A stretch of DNA of 64,000 nucleotides from an uncultured Flavobacteriales bacterium (GCA_946480085.1 CAMLHZ010000015.1:1-64000); one strand, 5' to 3'; shown: positions 50,485-59,956, numbered from the stretch's first letter. Made by a program: numbers and translations. The notes: generated by a model not told the origin, from the letters alone.

Positions 50485-50519
50485 GTTCTCGATACTTCCT
50501 TCGGAAACTCGAACTGACA
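50485..50519. repeat. REP-like palindromic repeat, copy 2
   Basis: TTCTCGATACTTC-CTTCG-GAAACTCGAACTGACA is the same family as 42904-42947, in opposite orientation. Its right end is 15 nt from the recG -7 box. Confidence 0.7.
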
Positions 50520-50533
50520 AGAAAGAAATTCTG

Positions 50534-50541
50534 TAAATTTG
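50534..50541 (+). promoter_or_regulatory. -7 promoter element of recG (TAAATTTG), nearly leaderless
   Basis: A TAnnTTTG match ends 5 nt before the recG ATG at 50547. Confidence 0.6.
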
Positions 50542-50546
50542 CTTCC

Positions 50547-52646
50547 ATGTCGCAATGGCTGGAAACCCCCATAGAATTTCTGAAAGGCGTTGGTCCGCAA
50601 AGGGCTGAATTACTTCGTAAGGAGTTAGGCGTTTTCACGTTCGAAGATTTGCTGCAGCACTTTCCTTTTCGTTATGTAGACAGAACAAGCTTCCAAAAGG
50701 TGAAAGACATTCATATGGCAGATGGATTTGTTCAATTGAAAGGACAAATTGTTTCCATTCGTGAAGTGGCCATGGGTAAAAAGAAACGACTCAGTGCCAT
50801 TTTTCAGGACGACAGTGGTTCGGTAGAACTGGTTTGGTATCAGGGAACGAAATTCATTCAGCAAAACCTCAAAGCGTTTGCAGAAATACAATTGTTTGGC
50901 AAACCAACCAAATTTGGAAGTACGTGGACAATTCCTCATCCGGAGATTACGCTTTGGAGTCAGGTAAATCACAGTATTCAATGGCAAGCGGTTTATCCAA
51001 CTACCGAAAAACTGACAAAATCCGGCTTGCACGCAAAAGGAATTCATAAACTTCAGGAACAACTCATTTCAACAATGAAAGCAGAGTTTGTGCCCGAAAC
51101 CATGCCCGTCAGTTTGATTAAGGAATTACAATTACCGAGTAAATTTCAATCGTATAAATCCATCCATCTTCCACAATTAACGGAAACAGTTCAACATGCG
51201 CGCCAGCGATTCAAAATGGAAGAACTGCTCCATCTGCAAATTGAATTGCTACTGAGAAAAGCGATTAATATGCAGAAACAAAGTGGAATTGTTGTGAAAG
51301 AAGTTGGTCATGCATTCCATGATTTTTACGAAAACAATCTTCCGTTTCCTCTGACAAATGCGCAGAAAAAAGTACTAAAAGAGGTTCGAAAAGATCTCGG
51401 TTCCGGCTTTCAAATGAATCGTCTGCTCCAAGGTGATGTTGGAAGTGGAAAAACAGTTGTTGCTCTGCTCACCATGTTGATGGGAATTGATTCCGGTTTA
51501 CAGTCGTGTATTATGGCTCCGACAGAAATTTTGGCTCAACAACACTTTACCGGATTAAGCGAATTGCTCGAAGGAACTTCGGTTAAAGTTGCCATTCTTA
51601 CAGGAACAACAAAAAAAGCACAACGAAAAATACTCCATGAACAATTGCTGAATGGGGAAATTGATATCCTGGTTGGAACACATGCACTTATTGAAGATGT
51701 AGTTCAATTCAAATCACTCGGAATAGTAGTTATTGACGAACAGCACCGTTTTGGTGTTGCACAGCGCGCCAAACTCGGAAAGAAAAGTACGGTTCAACCT
51801 CATATTCTCGTGATGACAGCAACTCCAATCCCACGAACACTTGCTATGACGTTTTATGGTGATTTGGATGTTTCGGTAATTGATGAACTTCCTCCAGGAC
51901 GAAAACCGATTACAACAACCCATAAGTTTGATAAAGATCGTTTACCGGTTCTTGGCTTTCTGAAAAAAGAAATTGCGCTTGGTCGTCAAGTTTATATGGT
52001 TTATCCGCTCATTCAGGAATCTGAAAAATTAGATTATGCCAATCTAATGGATGGTTATGAAGCTATGTGCCGTTACTTCCCGCTTCCGGATTACAAAGTG
52101 AGCATTGTTCATGGTCAAATGAAACCTGAAGCGAAGGATTTTGAGATGCAGCAATTTGTGAAAGGTGAAACGCAAATTATGGTTGCCACAACAGTAATTG
52201 AAGTTGGTGTAAACGTGCCGAATGCCAGTGTAATGGTCATAGAAAGTGCCGAACGCTTTGGATTATCTCAATTACACCAGTTACGTGGTCGTGTTGGTCG
52301 CGGGGCGGAACAATCATATTGTATTCTCATGACTTCCGACAAAATCAGTTCTGACACCAAGAAACGTATTTCAACCATGGTTAGAACAAATGACGGTTTT
52401 CAAATTGCGGAAGTTGATCTGGAACTGCGTGGTCCCGGCGATATTATGGGAACACAACAAAGTGGTGTTCTGGAATTAAAAATCGCAGATTTAACCAAAG
52501 ATGGTCCACTTGTAGCACAAGCGCGCGACATTGCACGTTCTATTTTGGAAAAAGATCCACGTTTAGAGCAACCTGAAAACGCTTTTCTGCGTAGAGAAGC
52601 TATAAAACGTCTGAAAGACAAGCCCAACTGGGCAGAAATTGCTTGA
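50547..52646 (+). CDS. recG: ATP-dependent DNA helicase RecG
   Basis: 699 residues from the ATG at 50547. The frame is open back to 50397, but that part crosses the dsbD terminator and a repeat. The wedge (OB) domain is about 50-150 (VQLKGQIVSIREVAMGKKKR). Helicase motifs are LLQGDVGSGKTVVAL (Walker A), IVVIDEQHRFGVAQR (DEQH), VMTATPIPRTLAM, VATTVIEVGVNVPNA and QLRGRVGRG. It remodels stalled replication forks. It is followed after 1 nt by a secreted TonB-like gene. Confidence 0.95.
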   Translation: MSQWLETPIEFLKGVGPQRAELLRKELGVFTFEDLLQHFPFRYVDRTSFQKVKDIHMADGFVQLKGQIVSIREVAMGKKKRLSAIFQDDSGSVELVWYQGTKFIQQNLKAFAEIQLFGKPTKFGSTWTIPHPEITLWSQVNHSIQWQAVYPTTEKLTKSGLHAKGIHKLQEQLISTMKAEFVPETMPVSLIKELQLPSKFQSYKSIHLPQLTETVQHARQRFKMEELLHLQIELLLRKAINMQKQSGIVVKEVGHAFHDFYENNLPFPLTNAQKKVLKEVRKDLGSGFQMNRLLQGDVGSGKTVVALLTMLMGIDSGLQSCIMAPTEILAQQHFTGLSELLEGTSVKVAILTGTTKKAQRKILHEQLLNGEIDILVGTHALIEDVVQFKSLGIVVIDEQHRFGVAQRAKLGKKSTVQPHILVMTATPIPRTLAMTFYGDLDVSVIDELPPGRKPITTTHKFDKDRLPVLGFLKKEIALGRQVYMVYPLIQESEKLDYANLMDGYEAMCRYFPLPDYKVSIVHGQMKPEAKDFEMQQFVKGETQIMVATTVIEVGVNVPNASVMVIESAERFGLSQLHQLRGRVGRGAEQSYCILMTSDKISSDTKKRISTMVRTNDGFQIAEVDLELRGPGDIMGTQQSGVLELKIADLTKDGPLVAQARDIARSILEKDPRLEQPENAFLRREAIKRLKDKPNWAEIA

Positions 52647-52647
52647 T

Positions 52648-53007
52648 ATGAAAAATGTACTTCTCTTACTTCTGGTTCTTTTAACGAACTTCTCTTATTC
52701 TCAGGTAATTTCAGGAACACTGGTTCTTTCTGGTCGTGTTAGGACAGATTCCACATCATTAACCATTCCAGACAAACACCAAGGTGTTGTTTTCATTGAT
52801 ATTGCAGTAGATAGAACGGGAAAAGTTACCGGTTCACGAATTCATGGTGAAGGAACTACGATTGACTCAGAACAGACGTTGATCAGAGCAGCGGTACTAG
52901 CAAAACAATTGACCTTTACACCAGGAACACGATTCGCGAAATTCGAACATGCGTTGGTGAAGTTTACGTTTGTGAAAGATGAGGATGAGTGGATCCAAGA
53001 GGAATGA
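52648..53007 (+). CDS. Small secreted TonB-C-like protein
   Basis: 119 residues from the ATG at 52648. The signal peptide is MKNVLLLLLVLLTNFSYSQ. The mature part has the strand-helix-strand layout of a TonB C-terminal domain: GVVFIDIAVDRTGKVTGSRI, an AAVLAKQLTFTPGTRFAKFE segment, then LVKFTFVKDEDE. It lacks the membrane anchor and proline spacer of real TonB, so it may act as a free periplasmic module. It starts 1 nt after the recG stop, so it is co-transcribed with recG. Confidence 0.75.
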   Translation: MKNVLLLLLVLLTNFSYSQVISGTLVLSGRVRTDSTSLTIPDKHQGVVFIDIAVDRTGKVTGSRIHGEGTTIDSEQTLIRAAVLAKQLTFTPGTRFAKFEHALVKFTFVKDEDEWIQEE

Positions 53008-53021
53008 CAAATTACTAGTGG

Positions 53022-53101
53022 CTAATTACAAATTATGAGTTATGAGTTATGAGTTATGAGTTATGAGTTGAATTTTTATTCTACTAGTAACTTGTAATTA
53101 G
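53022..53101. repeat. TTATGAG heptamer array inside an inverted repeat
   Basis: Five perfect TTATGAG units (53033-53067) lie between the 10-bp inverted arms CTAATTACAA (53022-53031) and TTGTAATTAG (53092-53101). ACTAGT occurs near both sides (53014-53019, 53083-53088). It lies between convergent genes. Confidence 0.8.
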
Positions 53102-53117
53102 TAACTATTAATTCATC

Positions 53118-54113
53118 TCAGTGCGCCATCGCAAATTCGCCCTGGTTTTCTTCCACATACGAAAGAACATCCAAAATCTCTTCTAGCTCAAAAGACGTTA
53201 CTAACTTCATTCTATAATCCTTGAAATGTGCTACACCTTTGAAATAGTTCGTATAATGACGTTTCATTTCAGCGATTCCCAAACGTTCACCCTTCCACTT
53301 CACGCTCATCATTAAATGATCACGTGCAGCTTCTACTCTATCCTTGATTCCAGGAGCAGCTAAATGTTCACCTGTTTCAAAAAAATGTTTGACTTCATTG
53401 AAAATCCATGGATAACCAATTGCGGCTCTACCAATCATAATTCCGTCAACACCGTATTTATTGCGGTATTCGAGCGCTTTTTCAGGAGAATCAATATCTC
53501 CATTCCCGAAAATTGGAATTTTGATTCGTGGATTGTTTTTTACTTCAGCGATTTTTGTCCAATCTGCTTCACCTTTGTACATCTGAGCACGCGTTCTTCC
53601 ATGAATGGAAAGTGCTTCAATTCCGATGTCCTGCAAACGTTCAGCAACTTCCATAATGTTGATCATGGAATCGTCCCAGCCCAAACGGGTTTTTACGGTA
53701 ACCGGTAATTTTGTGGAACGAATACAAGCTTCGGTTAGGCGAACCATTAGATCGACATCTTTCAAAACGCCAGCTCCCGCGCCTTTACAAACCACTTTCT
53801 TTACCGGACAGCCAAAGTTGATATCCAATAAATCGGGCTGTGTAGCATCAACAATTTTAGCCGACATTGCCATTGCATCTTCATCACCACCAAAAATCTG
53901 AATTCCAATAGGCTTTTCGTAATCGAAAATATCGAGTTTCTTGCGACTCTTAATCGCATCACGAATTAAGCCTTCAGAAGAAATAAATTCAGTGTACATC
54001 AAATCGGCACCATGCTTTTTACATAGGGCACGAAACGGTGGATCACTCACATCCTCCATAGGAGCAAGAAGTAACGGAAATTCACCTAATTCGATGTCAC
54101 GGATTTTTACCAT
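53118..54113 (-). CDS. dusB: tRNA-dihydrouridine synthase
   Basis: 331 residues from the ATG at 54113. An ATG at 54152 would add 13 unrelated residues and lie upstream of the promoter box. It begins LLLAPMEDVSDPPFRALCKK. It holds the catalytic Cys in DINFGCPVKKVVCKGAGAGV (the C of KVVCKG), then LPVTVKTRLGWDD, SIHGRTRAQMYKG and IFGNGDIDSPEKA. IMIGRAAIGYPWIF completes the FMN-binding barrel. It reduces uridines in the D-loop of tRNA. The DusB subtype is assigned from general similarity. Confidence 0.9.
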   Translation of the reverse strand: MVKIRDIELGEFPLLLAPMEDVSDPPFRALCKKHGADLMYTEFISSEGLIRDAIKSRKKLDIFDYEKPIGIQIFGGDEDAMAMSAKIVDATQPDLLDINFGCPVKKVVCKGAGAGVLKDVDLMVRLTEACIRSTKLPVTVKTRLGWDDSMINIMEVAERLQDIGIEALSIHGRTRAQMYKGEADWTKIAEVKNNPRIKIPIFGNGDIDSPEKALEYRNKYGVDGIMIGRAAIGYPWIFNEVKHFFETGEHLAAPGIKDRVEAARDHLMMSVKWKGERLGIAEMKRHYTNYFKGVAHFKDYRMKLVTSFELEEILDVLSYVEENQGEFAMAH

Positions 54114-54117
54114 GGCG

Positions 54118-54125
54118 CAAAGATA
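54118..54125 (-). promoter_or_regulatory. -7 promoter element of dusB (TATCTTTG) with -33 TTG
   Basis: TATCTTTG ends 4 nt before the ATG. A TTG lies 19 nt upstream of the box, matching the Bacteroidota -33/-7 spacing. Confidence 0.7.
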
Positions 54126-54233
54126 GGGAATTTGAATCTTCGAACAAGACAAAACGTGTTTTGGAAAACCAAGGTTGGTTTTTGTATCTCAGACGTAGTT
54201 TAAGGTAAATTGTTTAGAAACTCATCGTTCTCG

Positions 54234-55346
54234 TTAAAACCAAACAGCTAAACTGGCAACCAACAGATTACTAAACTGGTCCGGATTGCCGTTGGCATTA
54301 ACAAACATATTTCTTTCAGAGTAAAACGATCTTGCTTCAATTCTAAAAATAGCTTTCGATACGATCTTGTAATTGAATCCGAGAGACACACTATAGGTGT
54401 CAAAACCCTTTTCGTTTGTAATCGGGACAATCTGAACTGATTCTAAGTCATTAAAATATTCTACGCGCCCGGAAACAGATATTTTACTCGCTATTTGATA
54501 ATCAACTATGGTATTTACTTGCCACCAAACAGCATCTGACTTTACACCTAGTGAATCTTTTTTACTTTGCACACCTACATAAGCGCAAGCGGTAACTGAC
54601 CATTTCTTGGGAGAATCGTAAATAAAGTAAATATCTGTAAAATACCGTGTTCTGTATTCTGGATTTGCCGAAGAGGATTCATCGCCAATGTACGTATCCC
54701 AATTAATAAGGGTGGTTTTTGTTGGTCTATATTCGACTTGTGTCCCAACCGAAAGCGGATTATTTACATCAGAAATTACTTGCCAACCGTTCAGAATGTA
54801 GCCATATGCTTTCCACTTATCGTTGATAGGAACACTTAGTTTAACTCCTGTCAAATAATATGGAACGTATTCAGATGCCAACGAACGTGTATACATTAAA
54901 TGGTCTTTCGAAATAGCGGTTTCATTCGTGTATGGAGAACCAATCACTCCTGCGTCTACCCAAATGTCTTTTTTTTCAGATAACCGAACTCCAATATTCG
55001 CTTCTAACAAATTCTTCAAACTACCCTTTTCGTTCGCATAATTGGCGTTGATATATGTTCCAAAACCTGGTACCAATCGGCCGCGAACTTTGTTGTTGGT
55101 ATACTGAACCTCAATGTAGGCCAAATTGATGTTGATCTCGTTGTGTCGGGATGAGGAAACAAAGTAAGGTCGATCCGAGGTTTCTGGCTCATTAAAATCA
55201 TAACCATAGTAGGTATCAATATAACCTCCGATTTTCACTTTATCTGTTTCTAAGGAATCGTAATTAGCAGTAATACCGGTATTTACCACTTGAGCAAACA
55301 AACCCGAAGAGAAACAGCAACAAAGGAATAAAATGAAAAAACGCAT
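54234..55346 (-). CDS. Outer-membrane porin, BBP2 family
   Basis: 370 residues. Signal peptide 1-19 (ends SGLFAQ). The mature part begins VKIGGYIDTYYGYDFNEP and RPYFVSSSRHNEININLAYIEVQYT, characteristic of putative beta-barrel porin-2. Repeated amphipathic strands follow, ending in FSNLLVASLAVWF with a C-terminal Phe. It is probably a passive or substrate-specific outer-membrane channel. Monocistronic, with a nearly leaderless promoter arrangement. Confidence 0.85.
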   Translation of the reverse strand: MRFFILFLCCCFSSGLFAQVVNTGITANYDSLETDKVKIGGYIDTYYGYDFNEPETSDRPYFVSSSRHNEININLAYIEVQYTNNKVRGRLVPGFGTYINANYANEKGSLKNLLEANIGVRLSEKKDIWVDAGVIGSPYTNETAISKDHLMYTRSLASEYVPYYLTGVKLSVPINDKWKAYGYILNGWQVISDVNNPLSVGTQVEYRPTKTTLINWDTYIGDESSSANPEYRTRYFTDIYFIYDSPKKWSVTACAYVGVQSKKDSLGVKSDAVWWQVNTIVDYQIASKISVSGRVEYFNDLESVQIVPITNEKGFDTYSVSLGFNYKIVSKAIFRIEARSFYSERNMFVNANGNPDQFSNLLVASLAVWF

Positions 55347-55350
55347 CCTG

Positions 55351-55358
55351 CAAATTTA
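55351..55358 (-). promoter_or_regulatory. -7 promoter element of the BBP2 porin (TAAATTTG), nearly leaderless
   Basis: A TAnnTTTG match ends 4 nt before the ATG. TTTG words lie 16 and 21 nt upstream of the box, suitable as -33 elements. Confidence 0.65.
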
Positions 55359-55405
55359 ATCGCTAAACGAGTAGCAAAGCAAATCATGAAGAAAGAAACA
55401 ACAAA

Positions 55406-57643
55406 TCACTCTTTCCCTTCGTCAGTTTCCGATTTTGCTAAACGCTGGTAGAAATAAGCACCAACAAGCAACAATCCTCCAATCAACATAAACACAACCA
55501 CTTTGGTGATCGTACTTAATCGTGTTAAATCAAAAAAGAACAGTTTAACCATACTAACTCCGAGTATGATCATTGCCGTAATACGCAGAAGTGCTGAGTT
55601 TTTCACTAATCCGCGATAGATCATTCCCACTGAGAAAGAAACCCACAACAAGGTTAACACGATTTTATATCCTGCCCCAAATCCGCCTAAAATGGACCAT
55701 TGAGCTAATTCAAGGGAAAGAATCCAAAGTACAGAAAGGTTAAACCAAACCACCAGGTTTTTGAATTTTGTTTCTTCCTGAAATAAGTAAAAGAATACCA
55801 CCAAAATCGAAATGAAGGTGATGTATCGTCCTAGTGCATACGAACCAAAGAAACTGTCGTGATTCGGGAAATAGTGCATGGCATACCACGACAATACTGA
55901 CAAGAAAAGTAAGGCTCCGAATCCTGCAACCACAAAAAACGTTGTCAATCCATTGGCAAAAGTCGATTTCAAAACGTATTTCTTTATTCCGAAGAAAACA
56001 GCCATTAACCCAACCAAAAGAGCTCCGGAGAGCGACAATGCAGCAGACCAACTGGTGTTATACAATGCTGACAGTCCATAGAGCGATTCTTTAATATCTG
56101 CTTTGGTTTGCAGTTCTCTGCATGCAAGATTGAAGTCTCTAAAAATTTCCGGAGAAAGCGTGAAAAACAAAGCACCAAATGTAATGTAAGGAAGAAATTT
56201 CTGAGAATCCATTACTTGCTCTTTCATTCTATAATTGTAGGCACATAACGCAATAAAGATTCCCGAGATGAAAAGTCCAACCTTTAGTAAATCCGAGCTT
56301 TTTACAGAACCATATGGATTAAGTTGCAAAACCAGAAAATAGCCAAAACAGATAACAAATCCCACTAGTACAGGTACTTCAAATTGCTTCAGTTTATAAC
56401 GAATATGGGCAATAAACAGCAGTCCAAAAATCACAAAACCAAATACCAATCGGTAAACCGGACTCGCATCGAGAATAACTGAGATCACTAAAACGCCTAA
56501 AATCGTTAACCCGTTCACATCACGTAAAACGGTATCATTTCTTCGCACACCCAAAGCAACTGCAAAAGCAAAATATCCAAGAAGTAAAATAGTAAAAAGA
56601 ATATTGACGGTTAAAGATGTTTCTGCTGCATAAAAGATGTAACGCAAGATTCCAAACGAAACCATAGAAATCGGTAAGATCTCTCCAAAACTGTTAAGTG
56701 GGAGATTTTCTTTCCTACGAATGGAAGGTAGAATTGCCGAAATATGGAACATGAAGAAAAAGAGTAACGCATATACTGCAGCTACAACCCAGTCCGTTTT
56801 TTCGTGATAATCTTTGCTAAACCAAAAGATGAAAATCAGGTTCGACCAAATCAAAATGGGAACGCGAATTGATTTCCAATTCTTCAATAAGGAAATGATT
56901 AACATTCCTGCATTAATCACCAACATATAAGCCAAATAGTAGCTCAAATGCTTATTAGAGGTTGAAATCAGCGGTGGAAGAACATAGGCAGCAATTAATC
57001 CAAAGTGCGCAATGATAATGAGGTTATAGTACATTGCCAAATAAACCGCCAAAGCAGCGCAAATCATTAAACCGACAAAACTAGCACCAAAAGGAATTAC
57101 GTGGTACCAGGAAAATGCGGCGTACGTAATGAAGTAGGAAATACTGACAGCTCCAGAAGCTAAAACGGCACTAAATCCTTTATATTTTTCTCTGAATCGG
57201 TAGGCAAAGAATCCGAGTACAAGAGCAATAATGTATGTCCCTCCTATTCTTAATCCAACACTCAACCAGTTATGGTCAATGGCGTATTTCGTGCCGATGA
57301 TCAAACCAACCAGAAGTACCAACAATCCGATTTTACTGAGTAATTGTTCACCAATAAACTTCTCCCATTCTGTACTCTTCTTAGGAACAGATGAAACGGT
57401 TTTTGGTCGTTGGGAATGAGGAGTAACTTCTGTTAAAGGTTTGGCTTCAGAAGTGGTAGTAACCGCTTGTGGAGTTACCAAGGATGAAGGTTGTACTTCT
57501 TTTGCCGGAATTCCATATCCTTCACGAAGAAGTTTAAACTCATGATAGTTTTGTTTGATTCGGTCTTTCAGATCTTCATGCTCAGCCCAAAGTTTTCTGT
57601 AGGCTTCTTCTAATCGTTCAATCCTTTCCTTGTCCGATTCCAT
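55406..57643 (-). CDS. DUF2339 multi-spanning membrane protein
   Basis: 745 residues. Residues 1-40 are a coiled coil (ERIERLEEAYRKLWAEHEDL). A Pro/Thr/Ser-rich linker follows to about 90. WEKFIGEQLLSKIGLLVLLVGLIIGTKYAIDHNWLS begins at about 95 (given here only to mark the DUF2339 hallmark E-x-x-I-G-E-x-x-L-x-K-x-G). The rest has about 20 hydrophobic helices, ending at 735 with a short charged tail. The family has no known function. It lies in the inner membrane. Confidence 0.88.
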   Translation of the reverse strand: MESDKERIERLEEAYRKLWAEHEDLKDRIKQNYHEFKLLREGYGIPAKEVQPSSLVTPQAVTTTSEAKPLTEVTPHSQRPKTVSSVPKKSTEWEKFIGEQLLSKIGLLVLLVGLIIGTKYAIDHNWLSVGLRIGGTYIIALVLGFFAYRFREKYKGFSAVLASGAVSISYFITYAAFSWYHVIPFGASFVGLMICAALAVYLAMYYNLIIIAHFGLIAAYVLPPLISTSNKHLSYYLAYMLVINAGMLIISLLKNWKSIRVPILIWSNLIFIFWFSKDYHEKTDWVVAAVYALLFFFMFHISAILPSIRRKENLPLNSFGEILPISMVSFGILRYIFYAAETSLTVNILFTILLLGYFAFAVALGVRRNDTVLRDVNGLTILGVLVISVILDASPVYRLVFGFVIFGLLFIAHIRYKLKQFEVPVLVGFVICFGYFLVLQLNPYGSVKSSDLLKVGLFISGIFIALCAYNYRMKEQVMDSQKFLPYITFGALFFTLSPEIFRDFNLACRELQTKADIKESLYGLSALYNTSWSAALSLSGALLVGLMAVFFGIKKYVLKSTFANGLTTFFVVAGFGALLFLSVLSWYAMHYFPNHDSFFGSYALGRYITFISILVVFFYLFQEETKFKNLVVWFNLSVLWILSLELAQWSILGGFGAGYKIVLTLLWVSFSVGMIYRGLVKNSALLRITAMIILGVSMVKLFFFDLTRLSTITKVVVFMLIGGLLLVGAYFYQRLAKSETDEGKE

Positions 57644-57711
57644 AGGTATAATTTTGGTCTAATGTAACAGAATAATTTACCAATCAATATCGATTTATAA
57701 ATATTAACGAT

Positions 57712-59334
57712 TCATTTTCTTTTTCGATAAAACCTGCCATTCGTTAAAATGTAGGTTTCCTTGAGCACCTGAACTGTCGCGCCTTCTTCAAACGTGTGAA
57801 TATTCGTAATGTCTTTTCCGTTAAAATGAACCGATCCTTTGGTTCGATAGGCAATTGTCAGGTAACATTCATTCAGCACGGGAGAATTTGTACAAACAAT
57901 TACATGTACAGGTTTTGTCACTTTCTGGATCAAACTTAAGTCTCGCGGAGTAGCGTAATTATCTGCCACCATTACCAGCGAAGTGCATGTGGAACAGGAA
58001 TCTTGCGTTTTGATCAAAGCTTCAATATTATTCTCCGAAATATCACCGCCATCACCCGCTTCCATTACTTTTATCATTCCTGCCAAAACATCTTCAATTG
58101 TGGTAATAGTTGAAATGTAAATTCCTCCGGTTGCACCTATCTTCTTCGCTTTATCAGATAATCTATTTCCATCATTGAAAAAGCAAACCTTTGTAAATGG
58201 ATTGGTTTTATTGGTCAATTCAGCCTTCAGATATTCAATAATCTGAGCAGAATATTGTGCCATGCTTCCGGTAACATCAACTACAAGAGCGGAATTTTCC
58301 CATTTGTTGCGCTGTAAAATTTGCACAACTGCCAAAGCAGAATTCGTCGCTTTTATCTTACTGTAATCTATTCCGGGAATTTTGATTTCCTTCTTTGGTG
58401 GTGCCGAAGTTGAGTAAGAATAAAGTGGAGACGGAATAATGCTTCCTCTTTCCGTAAACTCAATGGTTTGTTGAACACGAGAGACCGTTTTTGAACTGTC
58501 CAACGTTCCCGGCTCCCAATCGGGCATGGTTCTCAAAAAACGCATTATTTCTGTCGTATACGGTGTTTCTTTAAAGATCTGAGGGAACTGAATTCCTTCA
58601 ATTTTTCCTTCGCGCGTAACCGTAAACTCCACTACAATGGTTTGTGGCATATTGTTTCCTGAAGGATAGCGAAGATTTCTTGTGTAAAAATCGATTCTTG
58701 ACCGTGTTCCTTTCGCGAATTCTGGACCAATAAACACATGCTCAACAGGCGGAAGTGTATCAGCTAATTTCTCTGCATTTGCACGTTTCAATTCTTGTTT
58801 CAGAAAGGCATCATAGGCATAAACAGGAACTTTTCCGTCGCTTACCTGTTTCAAAAAATCGATTTCAATTTTAGCCAGTGTTTCAGAAGGAATTGGTCGA
58901 TAAGTTATGACAACTCCATGAAAAAAATCTTTCCCCATTTCGGGTGAAGTACAACCTGTTTGACCTGTAATTTGCCAGTCAATTCCTCCTTGAGTCAAAA
59001 TCCCTGGGACAGCATTAAAAAGCGCATCCAAACGCTTTCTGTTCAAGGTATGTTGATCAAATTTTTCTGACTTTCTGTAGGTTGTATAAACCAATTCAAC
59101 CTTAATGATCTGTTTTCCATTTAACTCATTAAGTGCCTGCTTATTTGTGTAAATGGCATCATTAAAACCCGTTTTCAGATTAACCGTAAATTCTTTTTCT
59201 TTCGGAACAAATTTCTCTATCGAATTGGGTGTCTGAGAAATAACAAATTCGATCAGCTCTTTTTGAGTAGTTTCCTGCGCATTCAAAAACGAAAGTGTGA
59301 GACAAAAAAGAAGCGTTAGGTAATATCGAATCAT
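57712..59334 (-). CDS. Periplasmic protein with TonB-C-like and von Willebrand A-like domains
   Basis: 540 residues. Signal peptide 1-19 (ends SFLNAQ). Residues about 220-300 resemble a TonB C-terminal domain (QTIVVEFTVTREGKIEGIQF ... MRFLRTMPDWEPGT). Residues about 350-500 look like a vWA domain. They start SALVVDVTGSMAQYSAQI, with an incomplete MIDAS (D-x-T-G-S, Thr for Ser), and continue with VCFFNDGN, a GDGGDISENNIEALI loop and LVMVADNYATP. A short SH3-like end covers 500-540. I infer a periplasmic or envelope protein binding a metal-dependent partner. I do not recognise a named family with this combination. Confidence 0.65.
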   Translation of the reverse strand: MIRYYLTLLFCLTLSFLNAQETTQKELIEFVISQTPNSIEKFVPKEKEFTVNLKTGFNDAIYTNKQALNELNGKQIIKVELVYTTYRKSEKFDQHTLNRKRLDALFNAVPGILTQGGIDWQITGQTGCTSPEMGKDFFHGVVITYRPIPSETLAKIEIDFLKQVSDGKVPVYAYDAFLKQELKRANAEKLADTLPPVEHVFIGPEFAKGTRSRIDFYTRNLRYPSGNNMPQTIVVEFTVTREGKIEGIQFPQIFKETPYTTEIMRFLRTMPDWEPGTLDSSKTVSRVQQTIEFTERGSIIPSPLYSYSTSAPPKKEIKIPGIDYSKIKATNSALAVVQILQRNKWENSALVVDVTGSMAQYSAQIIEYLKAELTNKTNPFTKVCFFNDGNRLSDKAKKIGATGGIYISTITTIEDVLAGMIKVMEAGDGGDISENNIEALIKTQDSCSTCTSLVMVADNYATPRDLSLIQKVTKPVHVIVCTNSPVLNECYLTIAYRTKGSVHFNGKDITNIHTFEEGATVQVLKETYILTNGRFYRKRK

Positions 59335-59362
59335 AGAAACTTAATTCTGAAAATGCAAAAAG

Positions 59363-59956
59363 TTACACTTGCTGCAAAACAGCTTCTTCTCCAAAAAAGT
59401 AGGCAGAAAGCCAGATAGAAACCACGACAAACGTTAGAAACACGGCTAAAGCATCATTCGCTGTTTTTCTATTCTTTTGAAGAAATACTCCACTGTACCA
59501 GATCAGTGTTGGAAGTATGATCCAGACAAACTCGTTCAGCATTAAGCAACTAAAAAATCCAAGTGCACCAATTACCTGAAGAATAGAAAGTTTCGACTTT
59601 TCTTTCCAAGCCATCAACAACATCCAGAACAGCAGGAAAATATAACTTACCAGGTTCGCCCAATTGTGTAAATCGCCATAAAATGTGATTTGATCATCGC
59701 TCAATTCCCGATTCATCAAGATGTCAAAAAAAAGAAATTTCGATGTTAAAAGCATTCCGGAAGCCCACACGAATGCTGCAATTTCAGAAAGTTGAATTTT
59801 CTTTTTTTGAATGATCAATCCAACAATAAGAATCACCAAAAACGTTGGTTTAAAAAGACCTATGGGAAGCACAAATTGTCCGGATTGCAACAAGAGTCCA
59901 AGTCCAAGAATAACGTACGCCATAATGGCAATTATTGCGACTCTCAGCGGATCCAT
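59363..59956 (-). CDS. Hypothetical membrane protein
   Basis: 197 residues with about six hydrophobic helices: VAIIAIMAYVILGLGLLLQS, FKPTFLVILIVGLIIQKKK, IAAFVWASGMLLTSKFLFFD, LVSYIFLLFWMLLMAW, VIGALGFFSCLMLNEFVWII and AVFLTFVVVSIWLSAYFFG. No family motif is recognised. Its ATG (59956-59954) overlaps the map stop by 1 nt, so the pair is co-translated. Confidence 0.65.
   Translation of the reverse strand: MDPLRVAIIAIMAYVILGLGLLLQSGQFVLPIGLFKPTFLVILIVGLIIQKKKIQLSEIAAFVWASGMLLTSKFLFFDILMNRELSDDQITFYGDLHNWANLVSYIFLLFWMLLMAWKEKSKLSILQVIGALGFFSCLMLNEFVWIILPTLIWYSGVFLQKNRKTANDALAVFLTFVVVSIWLSAYFFGEEAVLQQV

Noticed and set aside
50397..50546. N-terminal extension of RecG
   Set aside because: The extra 50 codons cover the dsbD terminator and a REP-like repeat, and the recG promoter box lies inside them.
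53033..53067. Possible CRISPR
   Set aside because: The units are 7 bp and directly adjacent with no spacers. No cas gene is in the window.
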